64,000 bases of DNA from Planctomycetota bacterium. GTDB lineage: Bacteria > Planctomycetota > UBA1135 > GCA-002686595. Position numbers and translations under genes: made by a program. Below are positions 52,401 through 60,497 of the stretch, one piece after another; position 1 is the first letter of the stretch, and each line of letters starts with the position of its first letter. The stretch covers positions 1 to 64,000 of the forward strand of contig JANQEJ010000224.1 in the NCBI GenBank assembly GCA_028278425.1. Reading direction: 5' to 3'. The notes beneath the pieces are model-generated. The model ran no database searches. It was not told the origin of the DNA and saw only the letters and a list, made by a program, of their open reading frames with translations.

Positions 52401-52956
52401 GCCGGATCTCCGCCTTCTGCTTCGTCTCGCCGTGGCAGCGGAAGCAGTACCGCTCGAGGATCGGGCGAACGTGTCGCGCGTAGTCGATCGCTCCGCTGAG
52501 ATCGAGCTCGAGCGGCGGGAGCTCCGCGACCGGCTCGACAACCTCCTCGTCGAGGACGCCCACGCGGACCCACTCGGTGAAGAGCTCGATCTCCTCCGGC
52601 GTGAGCTGCTCCTTCTTGCGCGGCGGCATGTGCCGCTCGTGCTCGCGCGGCAGGTTCAGGACCTGGATGAGCGCGCTCGCCGCCGGGTCGCCCTCGACGA
52701 CCACCGGCCCGTACTCGCTTCCCGCGAGAAGGGAGGCGAGCCCGTCGAGCCGCAGCTCGGCCATCTGCCGCTTCTCGCCGTGGCACTGGGCGCACTTCGC
52801 TTCGATGACGGGCAGGAGGTCGCGCGCGAAGCTGGGCACGTCGACGGCGCCTTCCCCCCGCGCCGGCGACAGGGCGAGGGCGAGGAGGGCGGCGGCGAGG
52901 GCGCCCGCGGGGAGCGCCGCGCGCGTGAGGGGAGCCAGCGGAGATCGAGCGGCCAA
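49489..52956 (-). CDS. DUF1592/DUF1588/DUF1587/DUF1595/DUF1585 planctomycete cytochrome
   Basis: The 1155-residue periplasmic protein has a signal peptide (about residues 1-35) and two N-terminal c-type haem sites, C55AQCH and C171FRCH, each in a planctomycete-cytochrome unit with a distal Met-Pro-Pro (HMPPRKK and GGVMPPSTA). Further on are DUF1587 (LRRLNKAQYTYTLQDLLGLS), DUF1595 and DUF1592 (LACRLSYFLWSSPPDARL), DUF1588 with a third C-x-x-C-H in SCHDCHLGIDPYGI, and DUF1585 (FRLRSVVEGIVTSPSFTRP) at the end. The third C-x-x-C-H may also bind haem. It is the first gene of a pair with DUF1552 and would act as a multi-haem redox protein on an unknown periplasmic substrate. Confidence 0.92.
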   Translation of the reverse strand: MAARSPLAPLTRAALPAGALAAALLALALSPARGEGAVDVPSFARDLLPVIEAKCAQCHGEKRQMAELRLDGLASLLAGSEYGPVVVEGDPAASALIQVLNLPREHERHMPPRKKEQLTPEEIELFTEWVRVGVLDEEVVEPVAELPPLELDLSGAIDYARHVRPILERYCFRCHGETKQKAEIRLDVLDPDLVHGPHAGTWQLALDMINGGVMPPSTARQLEDAERRALIGWITASLREASIANEGARKSVLRRLNKAQYTYTLQDLLGLSIDFGRVLPDDGKSKMGFTNNGEVLQASPLHLDYYQEIAREALNQAIVVGERPEPTRYRITFGKGIGAGLVAGKTGGYQSVPLSPDDFVVDVLDAAGEVKVGADEAEQEELDAIKRRISIGLRGSSHSRFRIVDGGMILYAARPHVEKVPKAWQGPSPNLKLEMQRCFPETGDFVLRVKASRGHLVSSRELLLIDLEEPVPQAALEPAIEDAVALEVPDGARVLRASESDQHENLRAVGDTLLPVEVTSPASARFEVDFPEAGYYQVDLVHPASPPDAMPSVRLTLGKLTLDRRMELTEEELLRERAVTPLGAAYVPFGKQTLKVGGPFFVGFSELVLTPLAEDHPAVAPFTAQTEELAAAVAEKTPSLRAFAGTRTDDGMDYKTFDAPQDVVAPLGEARTYTFRGRLENLPIPEPESGDTEILSGFLLLGVWNDHLVKTPEDPGPPVLVESLEFEAPFRTEWPPASHTSIFVPSPHRGDEERYTREVLARFLERAFRRPVEDAEVERYVAFWRAVKDDYEHYEHGVREVLVAALCSPNFLYMAEVDDGSLSQDALACRLSYFLWSSPPDARLRELAREGRLHAELAAETDRLLDDPRARRFVRAFVGEWLRLDRHAGMTVNVNAYPAYTRFVKRDMAEETYAFFHEVLREDLDLFALIDSDFAMLNQNLAEFYGIGGVEGTDFRRVQLPPENDRGGLLLNGAFLVGHSDGTQAHPIKRAVWLKEKILGDPPPPPPPNVPDLDPDAPEVAGLTLKEKLELHRESPSCHDCHLGIDPYGIVFEQYDAVGLFQGERNGEPIDASTTLPDGTAVDGVAEMKAYIVEEVPEAFARSLIEHLLAYALGRDVRYGDEEEIAAILERVRAKGFRLRSVVEGIVTSPSFTRP

Positions 52957-53006
52957 GGCCGCACCATGTTAACAGCGATACCGCGGGACCCCAGGTTCGC
53001 GCAGCG

Positions 53007-53759
53007 TCAGATGATGACGACCGGCAGCGGCTCCGAGATCGTGACCACCGGACAGGGCTGGAAGAAGTCCAGGACGATGAAGCCGAACTCGAGCTGGAGC
53101 CCGACGAAGCTCGCGAGGTCCGGCACGGCGAGCTCCGGGGCGTCGCTGACGCCGGCGGAGTCCAGCGAGCCCGAGAAGTTCAGGAAGATCGGGCTCGTCG
53201 GGCTGAGCGAGAGCTTCAGCGCCGTGTCGAGGTCGAGCGGGATCGTCCCGCCGCAGGTCGGGATGCCCACGGCCGACGACAGCGACGCCGCCAGGACGTA
53301 GAGGCCGTCCGGGTCGCCGGGCGAGCAGAGCTGCATCCGCCGCTGGGTCCCCGTCTTGGCGGCGCCGAGCATGGAGAGCGCCGCGTCCACGGGAACGATC
53401 TCGATGATGTGGATGTCGAAGGAGCCGTCCGGCAGGTCGACGTTCACGCCGTACGTGCCCGGCGGCACCTGCGCGCCCAGGTCGTCGATCTGGAGCCACT
53501 CGGTGGAGTGCGTCCCCCCCGGCGGCATCTGGATCGCGATCGGGAAGCACACCGCCTGGTAGACGACGCTGCCGGTGTTGTCGAACACGGTGAAGGGGCA
53601 CAGGCCGGTGATCGCGGTTCCCGCCGTGTCGTTCGAGATCGAGATCGAGATCGCGCATCCCGGCGGAGCGATCGGCGGGCCGACCGTCGACGTGAGCTGC
53701 GCCGACGCGGCGGTCGTCGCGAAGAGAAGCGCCGCGAGCGGCAGAGTCACACACTTCAT
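53007..53759 (-). CDS. Secreted protein with planctomycete-type C-terminal beta domain
   Basis: The 250-residue protein has signal peptide MKCVTLPLAALLFATTAASA with AGGAGGG before the ATG. The first part (residues ~25-130) is a beta-sandwich-like domain with ISISISNDTAGTAITGLCPF and GTYGVNVDLPDGSFDIHIIE. The last ~120 residues (GDPDGLYVLAASLSSAVGIP, CGGTIPLDLDTALKLSL, LQLEFGFIVLDF) match the 'PGDPxxxYxLAxSL ... CGxxIPLDLD' subtype of the terminal domain found on exported proteins in this window. It carries no repeats and ends SEPLPVVII. It probably belongs to the extracellular surface set; role unknown. Confidence 0.8.
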   Translation of the reverse strand: MKCVTLPLAALLFATTAASAQLTSTVGPPIAPPGCAISISISNDTAGTAITGLCPFTVFDNTGSVVYQAVCFPIAIQMPPGGTHSTEWLQIDDLGAQVPPGTYGVNVDLPDGSFDIHIIEIVPVDAALSMLGAAKTGTQRRMQLCSPGDPDGLYVLAASLSSAVGIPTCGGTIPLDLDTALKLSLSPTSPIFLNFSGSLDSAGVSDAPELAVPDLASFVGLQLEFGFIVLDFFQPCPVVTISEPLPVVII

Positions 53760-53891
53760 GAAGGGGTCCCTCCTTGGTCAGCGTCGCGTCCCACCACGGG
53801 ATGGCGACCGGCCCGGCGCGTCGATTCTATCGCTCGCCGGGAATGTTGGTTGGACGGGGTTGCCCCGCTCCTCGAGGTTCGACCCGTCATC

Positions 53892-55274
53892 TCAGAGCCC
53901 GATCCGGAGCTCCAGCGCGTCGGTCAGGCCGACGGGCACGCCCGCGCCCGGAGCGAGGTCGACGAGCGCCGCCTGGGTGAAAACCTCCATCCCGGCGAGC
54001 GCGGGATTCGCCGGGATCGCAAGCGCGACGGGTGCCGGCGACCCGGTCCACGGTTCGCCGGCCACGGTCAGCAGTGGATTGGGCGGCGTCACGCTGAGCA
54101 GGATCTCGCCCGGTGCTCCGGAAAACGCCATGCCGAATCCTGGAAGGACGGGGCCGCACGGGAAGCCCGGCGCCGGTGCGAGCGCCAGGCCGAGGAACGG
54201 CAGCGAGCCCGAGGCTTGCGTGCCGAGCGGGTTGTCGACGGCCAGCACGAGGGTCGTCCCGATCTGCGGAGCTCCGCTCGACACCGCGAGGCTGCCGACG
54301 GGGTTGACGCCGCAACCGTACGGCAGCACCTCGGGCTCCGCGGCGAAGGCGAACGTGAAGAGGTCTCCGAAGATGTAGGAGGCGTCCTCGTCCTTGCCCT
54401 CGGTTTCGTGCACCTCGAAGGTCCGGAACCCGCCGCTGTCGATCACGCCGTAGAACCCGGTCGAGCCCGCCGGAAGGGCGAAGCCCCCGAACTCCACCGG
54501 GTTCGCGGTGTCGCCGTCGAGGAAGAACTCGATCCCCGCCGTGCCCGCGTTGCAGTGGATCCAGATCCCCGCCGCGACGAAGGTCCCGGTGTCGGCCGTC
54601 GCGATCCAGCCGTCCGTGCAGCTCCCGGGAAGGTGGCAGTCGGTGCCGGTCGTGTAGCTGCCGTGCGGAAGCTCGAAGAAGCCGTACTGCCCGAAGAGCG
54701 CGGGACCTGGCCCCGTCGTCACTTCGCTCGTCGGGTTGTTCCCGGTCCACGTGATCCCGAGGTTCGAGACGCTCGGCGCCGTGGCCGGCGTGCGCGGCCA
54801 GACCGGATCCTCGAAGCTCTCCTGGACGGCCGTCCAGCCCTGCCCCTCGATCGCGGCGAGGAACGCGGCCGGGTCGGTGAACTCGACCGAGCCCACGCCA
54901 CCGCCCGGCGTGACCGTGAAGGTGATCGTGGCGGGCGCGCTGTCCTGCGTTCCGTCGTTCGCGACGTAGGTGAACGTGTCCGTGCCGACGAAGCCCGGCG
55001 CGACCTCGTACTCGAGGGAGCCGTCCTTGAACAGCTTGAGCACGCCCGCCGCGCCGGTCGAGTCGACGAGGAACGCCTCGAGCGGATCGCCCTCCGGGTC
55101 GGTGTCGTTGGCCAGGACGCCGGGCGCGTCGACGCTGAGGTTGTCGCCGGTCGTGGTGGAGTAGGCGTCGTCGAGCGCCGTGGGCGCGCCCCCCGGGCCG
55201 GTGGCGGCGGGAGGCAGGGCGAACGCGGTGCTCAGGTGGGTACAGCCAAGGAGGGTGGTGAGGAGGGGCTTCAT
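53892..55274 (-). CDS. Secreted Ig-like/VCBS-type protein with C-terminal planctomycete-type domain
   Basis: The 460-residue protein has a signal peptide (MKPLLTTLLGCTHLSTAFAL). A cadherin-like/bacterial-Ig domain follows at about residues 30-125 with the hallmark APGVLANDTDPEGDPLEAFL and GTDTFTYVANDG. The middle (residues ~130-320) looks like a jelly-roll with FEDPVWPRTPATAPSV and four cysteines. The C-terminal ~140 residues contain VDNPLGTQ and end LTDALELRIGL. Ca2+-dependent adhesion is plausible for the Ig-like part, but the ligand is unknown. No Shine-Dalgarno is evident upstream of the ATG. Confidence 0.85.
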   Translation of the reverse strand: MKPLLTTLLGCTHLSTAFALPPAATGPGGAPTALDDAYSTTTGDNLSVDAPGVLANDTDPEGDPLEAFLVDSTGAAGVLKLFKDGSLEYEVAPGFVGTDTFTYVANDGTQDSAPATITFTVTPGGGVGSVEFTDPAAFLAAIEGQGWTAVQESFEDPVWPRTPATAPSVSNLGITWTGNNPTSEVTTGPGPALFGQYGFFELPHGSYTTGTDCHLPGSCTDGWIATADTGTFVAAGIWIHCNAGTAGIEFFLDGDTANPVEFGGFALPAGSTGFYGVIDSGGFRTFEVHETEGKDEDASYIFGDLFTFAFAAEPEVLPYGCGVNPVGSLAVSSGAPQIGTTLVLAVDNPLGTQASGSLPFLGLALAPAPGFPCGPVLPGFGMAFSGAPGEILLSVTPPNPLLTVAGEPWTGSPAPVALAIPANPALAGMEVFTQAALVDLAPGAGVPVGLTDALELRIGL

Positions 55275-55433
55275 GTGCGCTCGCGATGCGAGTTGGCCGC
55301 ACGGAGCGTCCCACGGCGGTGCGAAACCTGTCCATGCGACGAACTTCGTAGTCGTCCCGCGTGCAGCGGGCCGTCGGCCCGGGTTGGCGGGGTCGCGGCG
55401 CCGCGTTAGCTTCCCCGCAGCCCTCCAAGAAGA

Positions 55434-55733
55434 GTGGGGGAAGGCCCTCAGACGGTGCTCGACGGCGGCCGGCTGCCGTCGACCGTCGACGGCCGGCTCG
55501 TCCTGCTCGCGGGCAAGTACATGCTCAGCGACGTCGCAAGGTCCCGGGCGACGCGGAGCTCTGGATCGAGCGCGGCGCCGTGCTGCAGCCGGGCAACGGC
55601 GAGACGAAGCTCCTGATCCACGGCGAGCTGCAGGTCTTCGGCCCGTCCGGCGCGGAGGTGCGCTTCGGGCGACGCGCTCCTCGAGCCGCTGCTGGAGAAG
55701 GCCGCGAGCGCGGGAGCGCCGCAGGCGGACTGA
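55434..55733 (+). pseudogene. Broken beta-helix-like fragment
   Basis: In the 465-bp gap between flanking genes, three frames give one continuous protein: LDGGRLPSTVDGRLVLLAG (first frame), shifting near 55537 to GDAELWIERGAVLQPGNGET and KLLIHGELQVFGPSGAEVRF, then shifting near 55665 to DALLEPLLEKAASAGAPQ before TGA. The pattern 'G-x-Y-x-x-S-x-V-x-V-P-G-x-A-x-L-x-I-E-x-G-x-V-L' resembles the first coil of parallel beta-helix domains. Two indels make it non-functional as written. The rest of the gap (55275-55433) shows nothing identifiable. Confidence 0.45.
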
Positions 55734-55739
55734 CGCCGG

Positions 55740-56453
55740 CTAGTGCCCGGCGGCCGCGAGGATCGCCGCCGCCACCTGCTCGCCGAGGAGGCGCGAGCCC
55801 TCCTTCGTGAAGTGGACGTCCTCCGGCCGCTGGATCACGTCGAGGCGCGCGAGGGCAAACCCGTAGAGGTCGTTCACGGCGATCCCCTCCTCTTCCATGA
55901 CCTTCAAGGCGACGCGGTTGTACTCGATCGCGTCCCCCGGCTCGCGGTGGGGCCGCACGTCGCCCTCGGGCACCGGCGTCGTCGTGGCGAAGACGAGGCG
56001 CGCGCCGGTCGCGCGCAGGCGCCTCGCGATGGAACGGAGCTGCCCTTCGTAGCGCGCGGGGTCGGCCTGATGGGGGTGGTCGGGATCGCGCGAGTTCTTG
56101 CCGGTCTCGGGGTGGACGCGCTTCAGGTCGTGCAGGCCGAAGTTGAAGTGGATCACGTCCCAGTCGCCGCCCTCGATCGCGAGCCAGCGTTCGAGGTGCT
56201 CGACGCCGTTGTTCGTCCCGGCGCAGTTCTCGGCGGCCCTCTTCTCGCCGCGCGTCGGTCGCACGACGTGGGCGCGCTCGCCCAGGACCTCCGCCACCGC
56301 GGGCGTGTAGCCGATCGAGATGGAGTCGCCGAGCAGGAGCACGCGGAACGGCTCCTCGAGCGGCGGCTGCTTCTCCGCGGGGCCGGCGCAGGACGTGAAG
56401 AGGGGGACGAGGACCAGCCAGGAGACGAGGACGCGCTTCCACATGTGGAGCAT
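55740..56453 (-). CDS. SGNH/GDSL hydrolase lipoprotein
   Basis: The 237-residue protein has a lipoprotein-like signal (VLVSWLVLVPLFTSCAG, lipobox FTSC). Block I GDSIS holds the Ser nucleophile in VLLLGDSISIGYTPAV; a central block reads HFNFGLHDLK, and block V is EDVHFT with the catalytic Asp and His. An Asn expected in block III is seen as the N of GTNNGVEH or FNFG. Such enzymes hydrolyse acyl esters, often from carbohydrates. Initiation could be at 56453 or at the ATG 9 bases in (MWKRVLV). The downstream gene (56516) is divergent. Confidence 0.85.
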   Translation of the reverse strand: MLHMWKRVLVSWLVLVPLFTSCAGPAEKQPPLEEPFRVLLLGDSISIGYTPAVAEVLGERAHVVRPTRGEKRAAENCAGTNNGVEHLERWLAIEGGDWDVIHFNFGLHDLKRVHPETGKNSRDPDHPHQADPARYEGQLRSIARRLRATGARLVFATTTPVPEGDVRPHREPGDAIEYNRVALKVMEEEGIAVNDLYGFALARLDVIQRPEDVHFTKEGSRLLGEQVAAAILAAAGH

Positions 56454-56515
56454 CCTAGGGTCGCAGCCCGGGCGGCGGTGACGAAGCCCCGCGTTTGGGA
56501 CATAATCGACGCGTC

Positions 56516-57202
56516 ATGAAGGGTCCCCTGATCGTCTCCGTCCTCGCCCTCGTCGTCAGCGTCGTCGCGTTCGCCGGCTCCCGGACGAGCGCGCCGGACG
56601 AGCCCCGCGGGGAGGCGGCGGTCGTCCCGGAGGCGGAGCCCGACGCCGAGCTCGTCGCGCGGCTCGACGCCCTGGCGGAGGAGAACCGCAGGCTCCGGGA
56701 CCGCCTTGCGATGCTCGAGCGCCGTCCCGCTCCGGTCCAGCGCGCCCCCGTCACCGACGGGTTGGCGTCGCTAGACGACGTCGACGCTCTCCGCGAGGAG
56801 GTTCGCGAGGCGCTCGCGAGCCGCGGCGAAGTGCCGGTCGGGTCGCCCGAGCTCAAGACGAAGATCGTCGACGCGCTGACCGAGATCCGGAAGGAGGAAG
56901 CGGTCGAGAAGGTGCGCGCTTCCCAGGAGCACCGCACCGAGCGCCTCGAGGAGGACGTCGCGAGGATCGAGGAGTGGCTCGACCTGACGCCGGCCCAGTC
57001 GAACGATATGCGCACGGCGCTTCTCGCGCAGTACGACCGCGAGGCCGAGGTCTGGCGCCTGTGGTCGGAGGGCGTCGAGGACGAGGTCCTCGGCGAGCGC
57101 AAGCGCAGCGACGGCGAAGCGTTCCGCGACGACCTGGGACGGTTCCTGACGCCCGAGCAGCTCGACACCTTCTGGAACCGGGTCGCCGGCGGCGACAAGT
57201 AG
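56516..57202 (+). CDS. Membrane-anchored coiled-coil protein of unknown function
   Basis: Beginning at the ATG at 56516, the 228-residue protein has an N-terminal membrane helix (LIVSVLALVVSVVAFAG). An acidic/Pro-rich linker follows, then a leucine-zipper-like coiled coil (LVARLDALAEENRRLRDRLA, about residues 45-68) and a helical C-terminal domain (LDLTPAQSNDMRTALLAQYD, FLTPEQLDTFWNRVAG). The repeat of 'LTPxQxxxM/F' helices is reminiscent of periplasmic Spy/CpxP-like proteins, though no LTxxQ motif is confidently placed. It converges on ppc with 4 bp between stops. Confidence 0.72.
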   Translation: MKGPLIVSVLALVVSVVAFAGSRTSAPDEPRGEAAVVPEAEPDAELVARLDALAEENRRLRDRLAMLERRPAPVQRAPVTDGLASLDDVDALREEVREALASRGEVPVGSPELKTKIVDALTEIRKEEAVEKVRASQEHRTERLEEDVARIEEWLDLTPAQSNDMRTALLAQYDREAEVWRLWSEGVEDEVLGERKRSDGEAFRDDLGRFLTPEQLDTFWNRVAGGDK

Positions 57203-57206
57203 TCGG

Positions 57207-59936
57207 TCACCCCGTATTGCGCAGGCCGCGGGCGATGCCGCGCACGGTCTGCACGAGCACGCGCTCGAGCTCGACGTCCTCGCGGCCGCCCTCGCGCCAG
57301 CGGCGGAGCAGGTCGATCTGCACGAAGCTCATCGGGTCGACGTACGGGTTCCGGAGCCGGATCGAGCGCTGGAGCGTCGGGTCGCGCTCGAGCAGCTCGC
57401 GCGACTCGCCGAGCTCGAGCACCATGGCGACGGAACGCTCGTGCTCGTCGCGGAGCACGGGGAAGAGGCGCGCGCCGACGTCGCCGGCGAGCTCGGCGTA
57501 GCGCGCCGCGATGTCGAGGTCGCTCTTCGCCAGGACCATCTCGACGTCGGCGACGAGCGTCGCGAGGAACGGCCAGCGTCGCGCCGCTTCGCGCACCGCG
57601 TCCATCCCGTGCGCCTCGATCGCCGCGGCGAGCCCCGAGCCGACGCCGAACCACCCCGGCATGGCGGCGCGGCACTGCGTCCACGCGAAGACCCACGGGA
57701 TCGCGCGCAGGTCCTCGACGCCGCGCATTTGACGCCGCCGCGCGGGGCGTGACCCGATCTGCAGCCGCTCGATGACGTCGATCGGCGTCATGCCCTGGAA
57801 GAGCGCGGGGAAGTCGGCGTCGTCGTGCACCAGCGCGCGGTAGCGGGCGCGGCTCGCCTCGCTGAGCGTCGCCGCGATGGCGCGCTCCTCGTCCGTCGCG
57901 CCCCGCGCCGGATCGCCGCCGGCGGTCCGCTCGAGCAGCGCGCCGAGCGTCACCTCGAGCGTGCGCACCGCGATGCCGCGCAGGCCGTACTTGCCGCCGA
58001 TGATCTCGCCCTGCTCCGTGGAGCGCGCGTGGCCGCCGAGCGCGCCCGGCGGCGCCGCCAGGATGCCGGCGCGCGGCTTCGAGCCGCCGCGGCTGATCGA
58101 TCCGCCGCGTCCGTGGAAGAGCGTGAGCGCGAGGCCGAGCTCCGCCGCCGCGGCGACCAGACGCTCCTGCGCGCGGTCGAGCGCCACGCGCGACGCGGCG
58201 AGACCGCCGTCCTTGTTGCTGTCGGAGTAGCCGAGCATGACGACCTGGCGCGAGCCGCGGCCTTCGACGTGCGCCGCGTAGGTCGCGTCCGCGCACAGCG
58301 CGCGCAGCACGTCCGGGCCGGCCTCGAGGTCGTCGACCGTCTCGAAGAGCGGCGCGACGTCGAGCGGCACGCGTCCGTCCGCGTCGACGCAGCCGCCCGC
58401 GCGCGCGAGCAAGAGCACCGCGAGCGCGTCGTCCGGTCCGCGCGCCATCGAGACGATGTACGGGCCGAGCGCGCGCGCCCCGTAGCGCTCGCGCGCGTCG
58501 GCGAGGGCGCGGAACACCGCGAGCGTGCGCCGGGTCTCCTCGTCGTCGGTGTCGGGCCGCGGCGGCGAGTCGCTTCGAAGCGCCGCCGCGACGCGCGCCG
58601 CGCGCCGCTCGGGCTCCGCCGTCGCGAAGCTCGGATCGCCGAGCAGGACGCCGACCGCGCGCCGGTGCACCTCGGCGTCCTGGCGCACGTCGAGCGTCGC
58701 GAGGTGAAAGCCGAAGACGTCCACCCGCCGCAGGGTCCGCCGGACCAGCGCGAGGCCCGCGCGGTCGCCGCCGTTGGACGCGAGGCTCCGCTCGATGAGC
58801 TCGAGGTCGGCGCGCAGCTCCGCGGGCGGCCCGTAGCCGCCCGCCTCGTCGCGGCCCTTGCGGTCGAGGCGCGCCGTCATCAGCCACAGGAGCTGGCGGT
58901 ACGGCATCCCGCGGTAGCGCGCGGGGATCGCCGCGTGCTCCGCGGGGAAGCGCTCGGCGTACTCCCGCACGCGCTCGCGCAGCGCGCCGTCGACGCCGAC
59001 GCGCGTCGTCGACTGCGACAGGTGCTCGTGGAGCGCGCGCAGCTCGGCGCGGTAGCAGCGCAGGACGAGCTCGAGGTGCCGCGCGAGCGTCGCGCGCACC
59101 GTCTCGGCGCCCACGTTCGGGTTGCCGTCCATGTCGCCCCCGACCCACGACGCGAAGCGCAGCACCGGACGCTCGACGGGGACCGGCCGGCCGAAGGCGA
59201 GGGCGAGCGCGCGCTCCAGCTCCTCGTGCACCGCCGGCACGACGCGGAAGAGGACGTCGGAGAGGAAGAAGAGGACGTGCTCGACCTCGTCGGCGACCGT
59301 CGGGCGGCCCGGGAGCTGCTCCTCGGTCTGCCACGCCGACGCCATCTCGAGCGCGACGCGCTCGTCGACCTTGGCCAGGGCGAGCGGGTCGAGCGCCTCC
59401 TCCTGGAAGCGCTCCACGAGCGCGCGCGCCAGGCGCTGGTCCTTCTTGAGCAGCGTGCGCCGCACCGGCTCGGTCGGATGGGCCGTGAACACGGGCTCGA
59501 CGAGGATCGAGGAGAGCGCGCCCGCCACCTGTTCGACCGTCGTGCCCCGGCGGGCGAGCTCGAGCGCCACGGCGTGGAGGCTCCCGGGCTGGGCCGCTCC
59601 CTCGCGCAGGTAGTCGATCCGGCGCCGCAGCCGGTGCACTTGCTCGGCCATGTTGACGACGCCGAAGTACGCGCTGAAGGCGCGCACGACCTCGAGGGCG
59701 AGCGCGGGGGAGAGGGAGCGCAGGATCGACGACAGCTCCGCGCCCGCGTCCGGTTCGCCCCTGCGGCGGCGGCGCGACGCCAGGCGCGCGGCCTCGACGG
59801 TCTCGAACACGCCGGCCGGGGCGAGCTCCCGGAGCAGGTCGCCGAGCAGCGCGCCGAGCCGTCCGACGTCCCGGCGCAGGGGGCGGTCCTTGGGGGCGAA
59901 GCGGACCGGCTGCGCGCTCGTCGCGGGGCCTTTCAC
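57207..59936 (-). CDS. ppc: Phosphoenolpyruvate carboxylase
   Basis: From the GTG at 59936 the protein has 909 residues, the typical length of bacterial PEP carboxylase, which converts PEP and bicarbonate to oxaloacetate to refill the TCA cycle. The active-site set is present: VFTAHPTEPVRRT with the catalytic His, GGDMDGNPNV, MLGYSDSNKDGGLAASR, LTLFHGRGGSISRGG with the essential Arg/Gly loop, and the strictly conserved C-terminal RNTG. An in-frame GTG at 60011 would add 25 residues and leave only 27 bp to the divergent lipoprotein gene; 59936 aligns better with the family's N-terminus (LRRDVGRLG near residue 20). Confidence 0.95.
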   Translation of the reverse strand: MKGPATSAQPVRFAPKDRPLRRDVGRLGALLGDLLRELAPAGVFETVEAARLASRRRRRGEPDAGAELSSILRSLSPALALEVVRAFSAYFGVVNMAEQVHRLRRRIDYLREGAAQPGSLHAVALELARRGTTVEQVAGALSSILVEPVFTAHPTEPVRRTLLKKDQRLARALVERFQEEALDPLALAKVDERVALEMASAWQTEEQLPGRPTVADEVEHVLFFLSDVLFRVVPAVHEELERALALAFGRPVPVERPVLRFASWVGGDMDGNPNVGAETVRATLARHLELVLRCYRAELRALHEHLSQSTTRVGVDGALRERVREYAERFPAEHAAIPARYRGMPYRQLLWLMTARLDRKGRDEAGGYGPPAELRADLELIERSLASNGGDRAGLALVRRTLRRVDVFGFHLATLDVRQDAEVHRRAVGVLLGDPSFATAEPERRAARVAAALRSDSPPRPDTDDEETRRTLAVFRALADARERYGARALGPYIVSMARGPDDALAVLLLARAGGCVDADGRVPLDVAPLFETVDDLEAGPDVLRALCADATYAAHVEGRGSRQVVMLGYSDSNKDGGLAASRVALDRAQERLVAAAAELGLALTLFHGRGGSISRGGSKPRAGILAAPPGALGGHARSTEQGEIIGGKYGLRGIAVRTLEVTLGALLERTAGGDPARGATDEERAIAATLSEASRARYRALVHDDADFPALFQGMTPIDVIERLQIGSRPARRRQMRGVEDLRAIPWVFAWTQCRAAMPGWFGVGSGLAAAIEAHGMDAVREAARRWPFLATLVADVEMVLAKSDLDIAARYAELAGDVGARLFPVLRDEHERSVAMVLELGESRELLERDPTLQRSIRLRNPYVDPMSFVQIDLLRRWREGGREDVELERVLVQTVRGIARGLRNTG

Positions 59937-60038
59937 GGGCGCATCTTCCGCGTTCGCGCGCTCCAAGCCAAGGCATCGACTAGACTCCGCCGCCGTCCGC
60001 GCGGAATCCACGACGACCTACCAACCCGGGAGGGAAAG

Positions 60039-60497
60039 GTGCACCGAGCTTCGACGAGCCTCGCAACGTTGGCCGCCCTGATCGCGGCTCTCCTGTTCGG
60101 ATGCTCCAGCGAGCCCGGCAGCGGAGGGCACGACCACGAGCACGGCGGCGGCCACGACGAAGAGGGCGAGGAGTCCGGCGTCGAGCTTGCGCTCGACGAG
60201 CGCTACGACGCGGTCCGAAACGGCGCCCGCCTGGTCCTCGCGTACGACGCCGCGTCCAACGCGTTCACCGGGACCGTGGAGAACACGACGGACCGGACCC
60301 TGGAGCGCGTGCGCGTCGAGGTGCACCTCTCCAACGGAAGGGAGCTCGGGCCCACCGCGCCGGGCGACCTCGCACCGGGCGAGAAGCGGAACGTCACGCT
60401 CGCGGCGGAGAGCAAGGACTTCGACGCGTGGACCGCTCATCCGGAGGTCGGAAGCGGCGAGCACGGCCACGGCGGGGAGCACGGTGGAGGGGACTGA
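60039..60497 (+). CDS. His-rich lipoprotein with FxLYD-like domain
   Basis: A GTG at 60039 preceded by GGGAGGGAAAG gives a 152-residue lipoprotein (LATLAALIAALLFGCSSEPG, lipobox LFGC). A His/Gly/Glu tract follows (GGHDHEHGGGHDEEGEESG), then a single small beta-sandwich domain with FTGTVENTTDRTLERVRVEV and APGDLAPGEKRNVTL, matching the FxLYD domain. A second His-rich tract closes the protein (GEHGHGGEHGGGD). The two His tracts suggest zinc, copper or nickel binding. It is transcribed divergently from ppc. Confidence 0.8.
   Translation: MHRASTSLATLAALIAALLFGCSSEPGSGGHDHEHGGGHDEEGEESGVELALDERYDAVRNGARLVLAYDAASNAFTGTVENTTDRTLERVRVEVHLSNGRELGPTAPGDLAPGEKRNVTLAAESKDFDAWTAHPEVGSGEHGHGGEHGGGD

Noticed and set aside
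49493-52795. Continuous 1547-residue minus-strand frame ending in the DUF1552 protein
   Set aside because: The part upstream of 49492 is Arg/Ala-rich shadow of the DUF1592 gene in another frame. The Tat signal at MSRKSWQLDRRSFLRG marks the true start.
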